From Pleodorina starrii (taxonomy: Eukaryota; Chlorophyta; Chlorophyceae; Chlamydomonadales; Volvocaceae): a stretch of DNA of 64,000 bases. How positions within the stretch are numbered: the stretch's first letter is position 1; every line of letters starts with the position of its first letter. This document shows positions 63,801 to 64,000 of this stretch, one piece after another. Location of the stretch: contig BRXU01000004.1 of the NCBI GenBank assembly GCA_030267565.1, positions 4,718,501 through 4,782,500 on the forward strand, read 5' to 3'. The notes beneath the pieces are model-generated. The model was not told the origin of the DNA and made no database searches. It saw only the letters and a list, made by a program, of their open reading frames with translations. The position numbers and the translations under genes are program-made.

Positions 63801-64000
63801 TGCGCCGGAGGAGCTGATGAGAGGGGGCGCCTGGCAGGGGCAGCCGCGGCGGCCGTCGTCGCCGCCGCCGCTGCTGCCGCCGACCAACCAGCGGGCCGGC
63901 GGCGGCGGTGTCGCCGCGGAGGAGGACCCGGCGGCGGCGGCGGAGAGGGCTGCGCGGAAGTCCCGCGCGCGCGCCGCGCGCGCGACGCAGGCCGCCGAGG
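52431..64000 (+). CDS. Ankyrin-repeat protein with ubiquitin-like N-terminus (3' end outside window)
   Basis: Exons 52431-52679, 53164-53236, 53665-53780, 54222-54350, 54800-54882, 55447-55738, 55900-56089, 56527-56627, 57124-57237, 61289-61432, 62359-62595, 62877-63080 and 63525 onward are all phase-consistent, giving about 802 residues in the window. Residues 1-83 ([20 protein letters not shown] ... [11 protein letters not shown]) have the strand/helix pattern and C-terminal VYE of a SUMO-like ubiquitin fold; this is inferred. Ankyrin repeats occupy about residues 315-411 and 450-644, for example [39 protein letters not shown] and [19 protein letters not shown]. The final exon turns into Ala/Gly/Arg-rich sequence. 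Binding partners are not deducible. The intron 57238-61288 carries the TGACC satellite. Confidence 0.85.
53784..53897. repeat. GGGGCT hexamer array at a splice donor
   Basis: About 19 units begin 3 bases after the donor of the ankyrin-gene exon ending 53780. The G-strand is the RNA-sense strand, so the pre-mRNA could form G-quadruplexes. Confidence 0.9.
54911..54980. repeat. GTGTGTGC microsatellite in ankyrin-gene intron
   Basis: About eight units of an 8-bp GT-rich repeat, beginning 28 bp after the donor of the exon ending 54882. Confidence 0.85.
56640..56715. repeat. GGGCGT/GGGCAT microsatellite
   Basis: About 11 hexamer units just downstream of the donor of the ankyrin-gene exon ending 56627. 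Confidence 0.85.
57757..61270. repeat. TGACC-based satellite filling one intron
   Basis: About 3.5 kb of TGACC with spacer variants (tTGACC, ttTGACC, taTGACC). It includes a perfect 5-bp run of about 99 copies from about 59951 to 60447. A marker segment (tatgtcctctgacctgacc) recurs near 57954, 58113, 58372, 58775, 59029, 59165, 59928 and 60753, showing higher-order repeat duplication. It lies wholly within the 4,051-nt intron 57238-61288. Minus-strand open frames across it (Val-Lys and Gly-Gln repeats) are artefacts of the period. Confidence 0.97.
61852..62349. repeat. ACCCAC hexamer array next to a splice acceptor
   Basis: About 80 near-perfect units ending 9 bp before the acceptor of the exon at 62359. 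Two variant segments (cacacccataccaccc), at about 62168 and 62326, mark an internal duplication of about 160 bp. Confidence 0.95.
63202..63229. repeat. CACTG pentamer repeat in ankyrin-gene intron
   Basis: Five to six tandem cactg units, followed by a tRNA T-arm-like gggttcgatcc at 63235-63245 with no tRNA around it. Confidence 0.8.

Overview
The window looks like nuclear DNA of a volvocalean green alga (Chlamydomonas/Volvox relatives). Support: very high GC with strong C/G third-position bias, many short exons with canonical GT-AG introns, introns packed with microsatellites, proteins with long Ala/Gly/Gln tracts, TGTAA-type polyadenylation motifs, and a gene set that includes a bacterial-type PEP carboxylase, a plastid FabG and a SHIPPO-repeat (ciliary-type) protein. 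No species can be assigned. All exon models were made by hand from the reading frames, splice signals and phase agreement.

Layout, left to right. (1) 71-5375, minus: the 5' two thirds of a bacterial-type phosphoenolpyruvate carboxylase, running off the left edge. (2) 5636-9449, plus: plastid 3-oxoacyl-ACP reductase (FabG/KAR), divergent from PEPC over only 260 bp. (3) 9450-14496: a 5 kb convergent spacer rich in simple repeats. (4) 14497-18668, minus: a 512-residue coiled-coil protein with a CCDC177-like N-terminal motif and a 15-nt micro-exon. (5) 18669-21246: a less GC-rich spacer. (6) 21247-33974, minus: one or two very large low-complexity proteins. A phase-compatible splice suggests a single gene of about 3,660 codons. 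(7) 34968-37252, minus: SHIPPO/STPG-repeat protein. (8) 37776-42792, plus: CNNM/CorC-type membrane protein (DUF21 plus CBS pair), divergent from gene 7. (9) 44078 to about 50465, plus: fatty acyl-CoA reductase. (10) 52431 to beyond 64000, plus: ankyrin-repeat protein with a possible ubiquitin-like N-terminus. One of its introns holds a roughly 3.5 kb TGACC-based satellite.

Functionally this is a eukaryotic mixture, not an operon. Three genes touch carbon and lipid metabolism: PEPC (anaplerotic carbon), FabG (fatty acid synthesis) and FAR (fatty alcohol formation). Two are plausibly cilium or cytoskeleton related (SHIPPO and the coiled-coil protein). I see no mobile-element genes, CRISPR array, rRNA or convincing tRNA. 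The most unusual content is repeat biology: the TGACC satellite, a 27-bp intronic minisatellite, a CACGTG array with exact 9-bp spacing, and microsatellites lying directly against splice sites.
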